From: Clostridia bacterium
GTDB taxonomy: Bacteria > Bacillota > Clostridia > TANB77 > CAG-465
NCBI GenBank assembly: GCA_017536445.1
Contig: JAFXHJ010000005.1
Coordinates: 1 to 47,465 of the forward strand
Reading direction: 5' to 3'
Length of the DNA stretch: 47,465 nt
Position 1 is the stretch's first letter. Every line of letters starts with the position of its first letter. The translations under genes and the position numbers were made by a program. Shown in pieces: positions 24,717 to 32,489 of the stretch. The notes beneath the pieces are model-generated. The model saw only the letters and a list, made by a program, of their open reading frames with translations. It was not told the DNA's origin and did not search any database.

Positions 24717-25259
24717 ATGACAGGGTTAATAATAGCTTTGACAACTACAGGAGTTATAGTTTTTTTAATATATAATAAATTAGTAACTTTAAGAAATATG
24801 GTAGAAGAAGCTTTTTCTACTATGGACGTCTATCTAAAAAAAAGATGGGATTTAATACCTAATTTAGTTGCAATAGTTAAGAATTATGCAAACTTTGAGC
24901 AAGAAGCGCTAGAAAGAGTAGTTAGAGCAAGAGCGCTAACATATTCATCGATGTCAATGAATGATAAGTTAGAAGCAGATAAGAATATGGCCGATGGAGT
25001 TTTAAAACTAGTAGCTCTAGGCGAATCGTATCCTAATCTTACTGCAAACGAGAATTTCATAGAATTAGCAAAAGAATTAGTTAAAGTAGAAGATGAAATA
25101 GCGAAAAGTAGAAAATATTATAATGGATGCGTTAGGGTATATAATACTAAATTGCAGCAATTTCCAAATACATTATTTGCAGAAGCAATGGGATTTAAAA
25201 CATGGGATATGTTTGCTGCAGAGCAAAACGAAAGAAAAAGTATAAAGGTGGAAATTTAA
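24717..25259 (+). CDS. LemA family protein (180 aa)
   Basis: One N-terminal membrane helix (residues about 3-19) followed by a helical bundle: NMVEEAFSTMDVYLKKRWDLIPNLV (the LemA signature region, here partly quoted), then ANFEQEALERVVRAR, YPNLTANENFIEL and KSRKYYNGCVRVYNTKLQQFP. These are family hallmarks. LemA proteins are membrane-attached, with the bundle of uncertain function. It is next to a DUF2207 protein, a well-known gene pair. Start at 24717 with AAGGAGAATAGG upstream, one base after the LRR gene; its stop overlaps the next start. Confidence 0.92.
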   Translation: MTGLIIALTTTGVIVFLIYNKLVTLRNMVEEAFSTMDVYLKKRWDLIPNLVAIVKNYANFEQEALERVVRARALTYSSMSMNDKLEADKNMADGVLKLVALGESYPNLTANENFIELAKELVKVEDEIAKSRKYYNGCVRVYNTKLQQFPNTLFAEAMGFKTWDMFAAEQNERKSIKVEI

Positions 25260-27658
25260 TGTTAAAAAGAATAAATAAAATATGCTATATATTAATATTA
25301 TTAATACTTTATATTTGTAATGTTTTTGCATATGGAGCGGCAGCTAGTACGTCATATAAAGATATTAAAGATACGTCATATATATATTACGGGGATATTT
25401 CGCTTACAAACATTACTTATAAAGAAATATATGCAGATAAAGCATATATAAGAGGAATTATAAGTAATTCTGGTAAAAATGATGCGACATATACAATTAA
25501 AGTAGTTTATTATACTGATTTAAATGAAATTATTGCTACATCTTCGATAAATGGGTTTATTGAAAATGGGGAATATTTAGATTTTTATATTTATACTCCA
25601 GTAAGTGAAATAGATAGAGAATATACACTAAAAGACATTTCAAAATATAAAGTAACCGTTGAACCAAAATTTCAAGGTGAAACAATAGGAGAAATTAATA
25701 GTAATGAAGAGTATACATCAGACGATAGTTTAAAAGGTTATGATTTTATAATAGATAATTATAAAATAGATATGACTATAAATGAGAATAATACTTATGA
25801 AATAACAGAAGTATTAAATGTTACATTTAATGAGTCAAAGCATGGGATATATAGGGATATACCTTTGACTAATAATGTTACAAGATTAGATGGCACAATA
25901 AATTCAAATAGAGCGCAGATAAAAGATATTTATGTTTCGGACAAGTATAGTAAACAAATAGTGGGGACTAATTATAGATTAAAAATCGGAGATGCGAGTA
26001 AGTATGTTTATGGTAAGAAACAATATGTTATAAAATACACATACAATATTGGTAAAGATCCTTTAGAAGGCCTTGATGAAGTGTATTTTAACTTAATAGG
26101 CACAGAATGGGAAGTACCTATAAAGGAAGTTAAGTTTAACATATCTATGCCTAAAGTGTTTGATAAAACAAAAATTGGTTTTTCTAGCGGGAAACGAGGT
26201 AGCGTAGATAATACATTTGTAGATTATATAGTAGAGAATAATACTATTAGAGGAGCGTATAATAACATATTAATGCCAGAAGAAGCTTTAACATTTAGAG
26301 TTGAACTAGATGAAGGATATTTTGTTGGAGCAAAGTTAGAAACTAGTGTTTTTGTATTTATTTCAGCAGGTGGGGCAATACTTTGCCTTTTGGTTGCAAT
26401 AGCATTATGGTTAAAGTATGGAAAAGATGAACAAGTAATAGAAACTGTAGAATTATATCCACCAGACAAAGCAAGTCCATTGGATATTGCTTTTATGTAC
26501 AAAGGATATATTGAAGACGACGATGTAGTTTCATTGCTTTTAACATTAGCAAATAAAGGATATATATCAATAGAAGAAAATAATAAAGGAGGCTCTATTT
26601 TTTCAAGTAGCGACTTTGTAATAAGAAAATTAAAAGAGTATAATGGTTCAAATGACGCTGAAAAAATATTTATGCAAGGATTGTTTGAAAAACGTTCTAA
26701 AATAAATAGTATAAAAACTATAATGAAAGCACTTAAAAGTGGTGAAGAAGTAGAAATTGTAGGAAATACAGATGGTGAAACTGTTACATCGGAAGATTTA
26801 AGATATAGTTTTTACAAAACAGTAGAAAGAATTAAATCTATGATGAATAATAAGAAAAATAAGAGAAAAATATTTGAGACAGTTGCATCAGGAATAAGTA
26901 AATGGCTAATAATTATGGTAATTGGTATTTACTTATTAATAACAGTACCACCTATATTAATGTATAGCGAAATGGGTGCATTTGCATTGCCGTTTGCAAT
27001 ATTATTTCCACTTATTGGAGAAACGATATTCATAGTAATGGTATTTACTCCTGGCAAAAAAGTTATTTATGTAAACGGAATTCCTACTACGTCGAAAATT
27101 GTTTCAATATTATTTGGAGGTTTGTTCGGGGGAATGTTTGGTGGTATGTCGTGGTGTATGATTGTATTACCTTGTTTATTAATAGAAAAGACTTGGCTAA
27201 CAGCGTATGCAATAGGTATTATTAGTATGATGCTAATACTTATAATAAATAAATATATGCCAAAACGTACGAAATTTGGAACGGAAATGTTAGGAAGAAT
27301 AAGAGGATTTAAGAGATTTTTAGAAAATGCAGAAAAACAAGAACTTGAATCTATGGTATATAAAAATCCGGAATATTTTTATGATATACTTCCATATGCG
27401 TATGTCTTAGGAGTATCGGATAAATGGATAAAACAATTTGAAAGTATTACATTAATGCCGCCTAATTGGTATATAGGGTACAATTCGTTTAGCGTACATA
27501 CTTTCGGAGGATTTATGGATTCAACAATGCGCTCCGCTTCTAGTGCTATGACATCTTCACCACCTTCAAGTAGTGGTTCGTCTAGTGGCTTTAGTAGTTC
27601 GTCTGCTGGCGGCTCAAGCGGTGGTGGCTCTGGTGGCGGCGGAGGAGGTTCGTGGTAA
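25259..27658 (+). CDS. DUF2207 membrane protein with Ser/Gly-rich tail (799 aa)
   Basis: An N-terminal signal sequence (KINKICYILILLILYICNVFA-like) is followed by an extracytoplasmic beta domain. DUF2207 hallmarks: YDFIIDNYKIDMTIN, HGIYRDIPLTN, YTYNIG and a PEEALTFRVEL stretch. A membrane helix follows at about 362-385, then a cytoplasmic region with VSLLLTLANKGYISIEE, four further hydrophobic segments (about 547-672), and a terminal Ser/Gly repeat ending GGGGGGSW, typical of the family. The start at 25259 overlaps the LemA stop (TAATG) and has AAGGTGG upstream; an earlier in-frame ATG inside lemA is unlikely. DUF2207/LemA partners are membrane-associated with unproven roles. Confidence 0.9.
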   Translation: MLKRINKICYILILLILYICNVFAYGAAASTSYKDIKDTSYIYYGDISLTNITYKEIYADKAYIRGIISNSGKNDATYTIKVVYYTDLNEIIATSSINGFIENGEYLDFYIYTPVSEIDREYTLKDISKYKVTVEPKFQGETIGEINSNEEYTSDDSLKGYDFIIDNYKIDMTINENNTYEITEVLNVTFNESKHGIYRDIPLTNNVTRLDGTINSNRAQIKDIYVSDKYSKQIVGTNYRLKIGDASKYVYGKKQYVIKYTYNIGKDPLEGLDEVYFNLIGTEWEVPIKEVKFNISMPKVFDKTKIGFSSGKRGSVDNTFVDYIVENNTIRGAYNNILMPEEALTFRVELDEGYFVGAKLETSVFVFISAGGAILCLLVAIALWLKYGKDEQVIETVELYPPDKASPLDIAFMYKGYIEDDDVVSLLLTLANKGYISIEENNKGGSIFSSSDFVIRKLKEYNGSNDAEKIFMQGLFEKRSKINSIKTIMKALKSGEEVEIVGNTDGETVTSEDLRYSFYKTVERIKSMMNNKKNKRKIFETVASGISKWLIIMVIGIYLLITVPPILMYSEMGAFALPFAILFPLIGETIFIVMVFTPGKKVIYVNGIPTTSKIVSILFGGLFGGMFGGMSWCMIVLPCLLIEKTWLTAYAIGIISMMLILIINKYMPKRTKFGTEMLGRIRGFKRFLENAEKQELESMVYKNPEYFYDILPYAYVLGVSDKWIKQFESITLMPPNWYIGYNSFSVHTFGGFMDSTMRSASSAMTSSPPSSSGSSSGFSSSSAGGSSGGGSGGGGGGSW

Positions 27659-27672
27659 TCTCTGAAAACTTG

Positions 27673-27700
27673 TTGACAAAATAAAATTAAAGTATATAAT
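27673..27700 (+). promoter_or_regulatory. Promoter of metK
   Basis: Perfect TTGACA (27673-27678), 16 bp, TATAAT (27695-27700), directly ahead of the riboswitch. Confidence 0.85.
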
Positions 27701-27720
27701 TAATATAGAATTAAATAAAA

Positions 27721-27812
27721 CCTTATTAAGAGTGACTGAGGGACAGGCCCTGTGAAGTCCAGCAACCTATTAGGTTAGGTGCTAAATCCTGCGGTTTAAC
27801 CGGAAGATGAGG
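27721..27812 (+). ncRNA. SAM-I (S-box) riboswitch aptamer
   Basis: The P1 stem CCTTAT (27721-27726) pairs with ATGAGG (27807-27812). Inside are the conserved S-box segments AAGAGTGACTGAGGGACAGG, GCCCTGTGAAG, CAGCAACCT and a GGTGCTAAATCCTGC arm. When SAM is bound, the downstream terminator should form and shut off metK. Confidence 0.93.
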
Positions 27813-27850
27813 AAATAAAACACTCTGGGTTAAACTAGAGTGTTTTATTT
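27813..27850 (+). terminator. SAM-I riboswitch expression-platform terminator
   Basis: Perfect 14-bp stem AAATAAAACACTCT / AGAGTGTTTTATTT with a 10-nt loop; the T-rich half is in the 3' arm. It lies immediately after P1, 33 nt before the metK start. Confidence 0.85.
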
Positions 27851-27883
27851 AGTTATAAATATAAAATAAAGGGAGGAAATATT

Positions 27884-29059
27884 ATGAAATTATTTACATC
27901 AGAATCAGTAACAGAAGGGCATCCAGATAAGGTATGTGATCAGATAAGTGACGCGGTATTAGACGCATATTTTAGTATTGATCCAAATTCCAGAGTCGCT
28001 TGCGAGTGTTCGGTGTCTAATAGAAGGTTATTAATAATGGGTGAAATAACAAGTAAGGCAACTGTGGATATAGAGAAAATAGCAAGAGAAAAAATATTAG
28101 AAATAGGATATGATAAAGATGAATATCTATTTAATGGAAATAACGTAGATATTCTAATAGATGTTCATAATCAAAGCGCAGACATAGCGTTAGGAGTAGA
28201 CAATTCTAAAGAAAGTAAAGAAAACATAATGGAGGATACGTTGGGTGCTGGAGATCAAGGAATGATGTTTGGTTATGCAACCAATGAAATAGAAGATGTA
28301 CTTATGCCGGCTGCGATATATTACGCTCATAAGCTTGCTAAAAGATTAACAGAGGTTAGAAAAGAAGGAATAATAAATTATTTAAGGCCGGATGGAAAAA
28401 CTCAAATTACAGCTAAATATGACGATAATAATAAGTTTGTAGGGATAGATACCATAGTTGTATCGTCACAGCATGATGATAATATTTTACATGAAAAAAT
28501 AGAAAAAGATATTATAGAGCATGTAATAAAAGTTGTTATACCTCAAGAATTGATGGATAACAATACTAAAATCTATGTAAACCCAACAGGCAATTTTGTA
28601 ATAGGAGGTCCGGCAGGGGATAGTGGACTTACTGGTAGAAAAATAATAGTAGATACATATGGAGGATATGCGCCTCACGGCGGAGGTGCCTTTTCCGGTA
28701 AAGACCCAACTAAAGTAGACAGAAGTGCTGCATATTATGCAAGATATGTTGCAAAGCATATAGTCGCATTAGGTTTAGCAGATAAATGCGAAATACAAGT
28801 TGCTTATGCGATAGGCGTTGCAAAACCAGTATCTATAAATGTAAATACATTTGGAACAAATAAAATAGACGAATCTAAAATACTTGAATTAATATATAAC
28901 GTTTTTGATTTTAGACCCGCAAACATAATTAAAGAATTAAATTTAAGAACACCAGTATACGGTAAAACAGCTGCCTATGGTCATTTTGGACATAACGAAT
29001 ATAGCTGGGAAAGATTAAATAAATTAGAAGAATGTGAAAATTATATAAAAGGCATATAA
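27884..29059 (+). CDS. metK: S-adenosylmethionine synthetase (391 aa)
   Basis: Makes S-adenosylmethionine from methionine and ATP. Signatures: [20 protein letters not shown] near the N-terminus (His/Asp for ATP-Mg), [12 protein letters not shown] and [20 protein letters not shown] (the family P-loop and K site), with [17 protein letters not shown] ahead of it. Length is normal. RBS AGGGAGGAAATATT. It is controlled by the SAM-I riboswitch above it and is monocistronic, closed by the terminator at 29077. Confidence 0.97.
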   Translation: MKLFTSESVTEGHPDKVCDQISDAVLDAYFSIDPNSRVACECSVSNRRLLIMGEITSKATVDIEKIAREKILEIGYDKDEYLFNGNNVDILIDVHNQSADIALGVDNSKESKENIMEDTLGAGDQGMMFGYATNEIEDVLMPAAIYYAHKLAKRLTEVRKEGIINYLRPDGKTQITAKYDDNNKFVGIDTIVVSSQHDDNILHEKIEKDIIEHVIKVVIPQELMDNNTKIYVNPTGNFVIGGPAGDSGLTGRKIIVDTYGGYAPHGGGAFSGKDPTKVDRSAAYYARYVAKHIVALGLADKCEIQVAYAIGVAKPVSINVNTFGTNKIDESKILELIYNVFDFRPANIIKELNLRTPVYGKTAAYGHFGHNEYSWERLNKLEECENYIKGI

Positions 29060-29073
29060 ATGTTTACATAATG

Positions 29074-29103
29074 TTGAAAAATAAACTACTCATATGGTAT
29101 AAT
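29074..29103 (+). promoter_or_regulatory. Promoter for the gene at 29151, inside the metK terminator
   Basis: TTGAAA (29074-29079), 18 bp, TATAAT (29098-29103). The -10 is in the loop of the terminator at 29077-29122. Confidence 0.8.
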
Positions 29104-29122
29104 ATAAGAGTAGTTTATTTTT
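29077..29122 (+). terminator. metK terminator with a promoter in its loop
   Basis: Perfect 13-bp stem AAATAAACTACTC (29079-29091) / GAGTAGTTTATTT (29108-29120), extendable by A-T pairs, with a 16-nt loop and trailing T's. The layout copies that at 5501-5544. Confidence 0.8.
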
Positions 29123-29150
29123 AGCACTAAAAATAATTTGGAGGTAGAAT

Positions 29151-29927
29151 ATGAAAAAAAGACGCAAATATATAAAAAGAGACTACACCAGAATGCGTCC
29201 GATGGACGTGTATGATTTGGTACGGACAGGAGAACTTAAAAAGTTTCCCAACAATTACTTGGATAAAGAGACAATAAAAGACATTGTGCGGCATGTGCTA
29301 CTTAAGGAGCTCAAACTCAAAAGAGCAGATATTCTTCTTCTCGATCACAATTTCTTCATGGAATATAGTATGGGTGGATTCAGAAAGTTTTTCGATATGA
29401 AGGACTACTATGTAATAAAATACTGTTTCCCTGAATGGGATATAAGAGCTTGGGAGATGAGAAAAGTAGAACCTAAATTTTGGGAAGACAAAGAAAACCA
29501 AAAAGAATTTCTGCTTTGGGTTATGAAAAAAGAAAATATTAACCCTTACTCAAAAGAATCTTTAAGAAAACTTACAGCTAGAACACTCATTAACTATGGC
29601 GGTTCAAGAATCTTGAAATCGGAAGATGAGATCTATACTTTCTTAGGACCTGTTATTGAATACAGATTTAAAGAATGGGAAATAATGAAAGTAAGAGCAT
29701 GGAAAGAAGAAAAGATTGTTGCAGCAGTAAAGTGGCTTGTGGAAGAAAAGATGCACTATACGATGGAACAGGCTTGCACTCTTAAGGTTAGTGACTTCAA
29801 GAAATATAATCTTGATGGTATGCTTCAAAAGGGCTGCAACCATAGTATACTGTATGCGCTAAATCTTACTTACGGCAACGTTTTTGCTCGTGATGGTATC
29901 AGAGGAATGCGACTTGTAAAAAGCTAA
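29151..29927 (+). CDS. Repeat-containing protein of unknown function (258 aa), possibly DUF4046-like
   Basis: Weakly recalls DUF4046 proteins of Firmicutes: an opening MDVYDLVRTGELKKFPNNYL, then modules with a Gly/Phe-rich loop, a YCFPEWDIRAWEM / YRFKEWEIMKVRAW pattern and a following helix (EFLLWVMKKENI / AAVKWLVEEKM). Two such modules can be aligned at about 70-140 and 150-215, and a third partial one begins near 225. The N-terminus is very basic (KKRRKYIKR). RBS GGAGGTAGA. Own promoter and a strong terminator; mixed, less AT-biased codons than metK. No function is known to me for the family; a nucleic-acid-binding role is only suggested by charge. Confidence 0.7.
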   Translation: MKKRRKYIKRDYTRMRPMDVYDLVRTGELKKFPNNYLDKETIKDIVRHVLLKELKLKRADILLLDHNFFMEYSMGGFRKFFDMKDYYVIKYCFPEWDIRAWEMRKVEPKFWEDKENQKEFLLWVMKKENINPYSKESLRKLTARTLINYGGSRILKSEDEIYTFLGPVIEYRFKEWEIMKVRAWKEEKIVAAVKWLVEEKMHYTMEQACTLKVSDFKKYNLDGMLQKGCNHSILYALNLTYGNVFARDGIRGMRLVKS

Positions 29928-29970
29928 AACAAAAACACCTTTGTATAAATATACAAGGGTGTTTTTGTTT
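29927..29970. terminator. Strong terminator after the gene at 29151
   Basis: A long stem: AAACAAAAACACC (29927-29939) pairs with GGTGTTTTTGTTT (29958-29970), extended inward by a T-G wobble and TTGTAT/ATACAA. It starts at the stop codon. Confidence 0.85.
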
Positions 29971-29977
29971 AGAATGA

Positions 29978-30004
29978 TTGACAATTATTAATGAATATTA
30001 TAAT
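29978..30004 (+). promoter_or_regulatory. Probable promoter of the second prepilin-like gene
   Basis: Perfect TTGACA (29978-29983) and TATAAT (29999-30004) but with only 15 bp between them. The minisatellite that follows supplies further TATGAT/TATAAT hexamers, so the spacing used may vary. Confidence 0.55.
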
Positions 30005-30046
30005 ATGATAAATATGATAAATATGATAAATATAATAAATATAATA
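30002..30046 (+). repeat. 9-bp tandem repeat (minisatellite) in a leader region
   Basis: Five head-to-tail units: AATATGATA three times, then AATATAATA twice, without gaps. It overlaps the last bases of the -10 box and ends about 10 bases before the RBS region (AAAAGGGGAAG) of the prepilin-like gene at 30069. Slipped-strand copy changes would alter the promoter-to-RBS distance. Confidence 0.9.
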
Positions 30047-30068
30047 ATAATAAAAAGGGGAAGAAAAA

Positions 30069-31181
30069 ATGAAAAGGAACAAAGGAATATCATTAATAGT
30101 TTTAGTTATTACAATAATTGTTATGATAATATTAGCAACAAGTGTTGTGCTAATATTGTCTAATGCAAATACGATAGACAAAGCAGGAATTGCAGTTGAT
30201 TTAACTAATGAAAAACAAGTGCAAAATCTATCAGCTATAATATGGTCACGAAACTATGTTGATGGATTAAGAGAAAACGAATTAGTAGAGAAAGTGGAAC
30301 AGGATTTAGCAAATAATGGAATACACAGAAAAGATTGGTTAATGGATATTTCTAATAGAGGAATAGCTGTCAGTTTGAAAGATGAGGAGGTTACGCTGGG
30401 AGAATTAGTAACTAGCGCAAAAGATTATGGGAAAACTATAAATTATAGTGCTAACGGTGTTAGTGAGTGGAAGGTTTTTTATAAAAATGAAGAGTGTATT
30501 TATCTTATAGCGAGTGAAAAATTAGAGGCTAAATTTATACCAAGCCTGCCAGGAGCAACCGTTAAGGAAGTTACTGTAAACATTGATGGTGAAGATAAAG
30601 TGCTAGGCGATGTATATTGGGAAAACGAAACCAAAGTACCATCTAAAGCAGCGAATATATTGAATGCTACAAGATGGATGGCGGAGTGGGGAGAGTATGA
30701 TTCATACGAAACAAATATAAATGGAAGATGTGTATCATATTTTCTAGATGAAACATATTGGACAAATTTTAAAAACAATAAAGATTATGGAGAATATGTA
30801 ATCGGAGCTATAGGAACGCCAACTCTTGAAATGTATGCAAAAAGTTGGAATGAAAAAAGAGATGCTTATGCAGACGAAATATCATACGAGCCGAAACTTA
30901 TTTTAACAAATAATGCTGATGTTGGTTATAGTATAAATGGAGAAGATTCACTAAAATTGAGCCCAAATGACGAGTTGTACATATGGAGTACTCTTAGTGG
31001 CACATCTACAGCATTTGCATCACCTTCTGGGTGTGGAAAGAAACATTTGTTAGGAATTTCTGCGTCTGGAAATATTAGTTTGGGTATATATTATTATATA
31101 TCATATGGTTTAAGACCGGTAATTTGTCTGGATTCAAGAATTCCTGCTGCTAAGGGAATTACAACAGATTTTATTATATAA
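30069..31181 (+). CDS. Prepilin-like surface protein, copy 2 (370 aa)
   Basis: Paralogue of the protein at 4386: MKRNKGISLIVLVITIIVMI leader and hydrophobic helix, then VDLTNEKQVQNLSAIIWSRNY, YGKTINYSANGVSEWKVFY, YLIASEKLEAKFIPSLPG, RWMAEWGEY, GAIGTPTLEM and a terminal GLRPVICL. The conserved part runs through the whole length. It lacks the +5 Glu of classical pilins, like copy 1. The start follows AAAGGGGAAGAAAAA. It is a single-gene unit with a minisatellite leader and a 13-bp terminator. Presumed to be processed at the leader by a prepilin peptidase and displayed at the cell surface; that is family inference. Confidence 0.8.
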   Translation: MKRNKGISLIVLVITIIVMIILATSVVLILSNANTIDKAGIAVDLTNEKQVQNLSAIIWSRNYVDGLRENELVEKVEQDLANNGIHRKDWLMDISNRGIAVSLKDEEVTLGELVTSAKDYGKTINYSANGVSEWKVFYKNEECIYLIASEKLEAKFIPSLPGATVKEVTVNIDGEDKVLGDVYWENETKVPSKAANILNATRWMAEWGEYDSYETNINGRCVSYFLDETYWTNFKNNKDYGEYVIGAIGTPTLEMYAKSWNEKRDAYADEISYEPKLILTNNADVGYSINGEDSLKLSPNDELYIWSTLSGTSTAFASPSGCGKKHLLGISASGNISLGIYYYISYGLRPVICLDSRIPAAKGITTDFII

Positions 31182-31184
31182 ATT

Positions 31185-31219
31185 ATAAGTTCTTGTGCAA
31201 AAACACAAGAACTTATTTG
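31185..31219 (+). terminator. Terminator of the second prepilin-like gene
   Basis: Perfect 13-bp stem ATAAGTTCTTGTG / CACAAGAACTTAT, loop CAAAAA, then TTTG. Confidence 0.8.
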
Positions 31220-31267
31220 TATATTAAAAATATAAACAAATAATATTATTTAAAATGTTAATATTTG

Positions 31268-31296
31268 TTGAAAAAGATATTTTTGAGATGTATAAT
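31268..31296 (+). promoter_or_regulatory. Promoter for the gene at 31320
   Basis: TTGAAA (31268-31273), 17 bp, TATAAT (31291-31296). Confidence 0.85.
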
Positions 31297-31319
31297 ATAG
31301 GAAGTTAGGAGGGGAGAGT

Positions 31320-32399
31320 ATGGAATATTCAGATAAGAATGCAATGTCTAGAAAAGAATATTTAAAAAGTAAAAACAAGAATAAATTTGGGATAAGAACT
31401 GTCAAATATGTATTAATTGTTGTTGTAATAGTACTTTTATCTATTTATCTTTGGAAACAGTTAAATATATATAATAATGTCACAAAGATTGCAAACCAAG
31501 TCATAGAAGAAACTGCATTGGCTAGAACCCTTAAAATGTACTATATATCTGAAGGTTATACCAAAGACGCTCCTGACGCTGTAATGTTATACAAAGCAAC
31601 CGATGAATCTAGGACTAAAATAGAAGGTACGGAAAATTTCAGCAATATTAAACTTATTGAAGATAAACTGTTTGGGTTAGTTAAATATAAATTGTATTCT
31701 ATAAATACACAGACTTTAGAAAAGTTAGATTATTCATTAAGTGATGTTTATGAATACATAGTTAGAGGAAATAAAATATACTATTATTCTGTAAATAAAA
31801 AAACAGAAAAAACAGGCATATATGTCTATGATATAGATACTAAAAAATCATCTCAGTTAATTAATGCTGAAGTAACTCAATTTGTTATGGATGATATGTA
31901 CATATTTGTTGTAACAAAAGGAAAAACAGCTAAAAGTATTGTAAGATACAATATAAATGGAAGCGGTAGAACTGTTTTAACAAATAAAGAAATAGTTTCT
32001 CACATGATGATAAATGGTTCGAATATATATTTTGTTGCAGATGAATTGTTATACAGAATGAACAAGAACGGCAAGGACATAACTAAGCTTACAAATAACA
32101 AAGTATACTTAGATGCCGATGTTAAAGCTGGATATTCATTAGAGAATATGATAGCTGTTAAAAATCATCTAGTATATTATATAAACAAGAACGAAAAGAA
32201 TATATTATACGTAATAGATATGAATAAAAAAGAAGAACAAGCTCTTACTAAAAAGCCTGTAGAAAGTGTAAAAATAGTTGATCACATATTATACTTTAAA
32301 TTGAATTCAGACTTGGCTTTTTATAAAGTAAATTTAGAAACAGGTAAGATGGAACAAATAACAAGTATTCGTGGAAGCGAATATATCTGTATTAATTAA
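31320..32399 (+). CDS. Membrane-anchored DUF5050-like beta-propeller protein (359 aa)
   Basis: One N-terminal helix (about residues 29-46, KYVLIVVVIVLLSIYLW) anchors a long outer domain. From about residue 90 repeated beta units appear: NKIYYYSVNKK, TGIYVYDIDTKKSSQL, DDMYIFVVTKG, SNIYFVADELLYRMNKNG, NHLVYYINKN, HILYFKLNSDLAFYKVNLETG. The repeating '..iYyv......iy.....' pattern is that of DUF5050/YncE-like propellers in clostridial surface proteins. RBS AGGAGGGGAGAGT. Single-gene unit with its own promoter and terminator. Function unknown. Confidence 0.75.
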   Translation: MEYSDKNAMSRKEYLKSKNKNKFGIRTVKYVLIVVVIVLLSIYLWKQLNIYNNVTKIANQVIEETALARTLKMYYISEGYTKDAPDAVMLYKATDESRTKIEGTENFSNIKLIEDKLFGLVKYKLYSINTQTLEKLDYSLSDVYEYIVRGNKIYYYSVNKKTEKTGIYVYDIDTKKSSQLINAEVTQFVMDDMYIFVVTKGKTAKSIVRYNINGSGRTVLTNKEIVSHMMINGSNIYFVADELLYRMNKNGKDITKLTNNKVYLDADVKAGYSLENMIAVKNHLVYYINKNEKNILYVIDMNKKEEQALTKKPVESVKIVDHILYFKLNSDLAFYKVNLETGKMEQITSIRGSEYICIN

Positions 32400-32445
32400 A
32401 TAAAGAAACTAGTGAAAATCATAAAAATCACTAGTTTCTTTATTT
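32398..32445. terminator. Bidirectional terminator between convergent genes
   Basis: Perfect 18-bp stem beginning AAATAAAGAAACTAGTGA (32398-32415), with its complement at 32428-32445. It contains the A/T-rich tails needed on both strands. Confidence 0.88.
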
Positions 32446-32489
32446 GTATGTTAATATTAATTTATTCACAATATTAGTTTTAGTTTACG

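Noticed and set aside
30002-30046. CRISPR array
   Set aside because: Units of 9 bp without spacers are a minisatellite; no cas genes are present.
29978-30163. Short open frame through the 9-bp repeat (NMINMIN-type peptide)
   Set aside because: No RBS before it, and it runs into the prepilin-like gene in another frame. The repeat is leader DNA, not a coding repeat.
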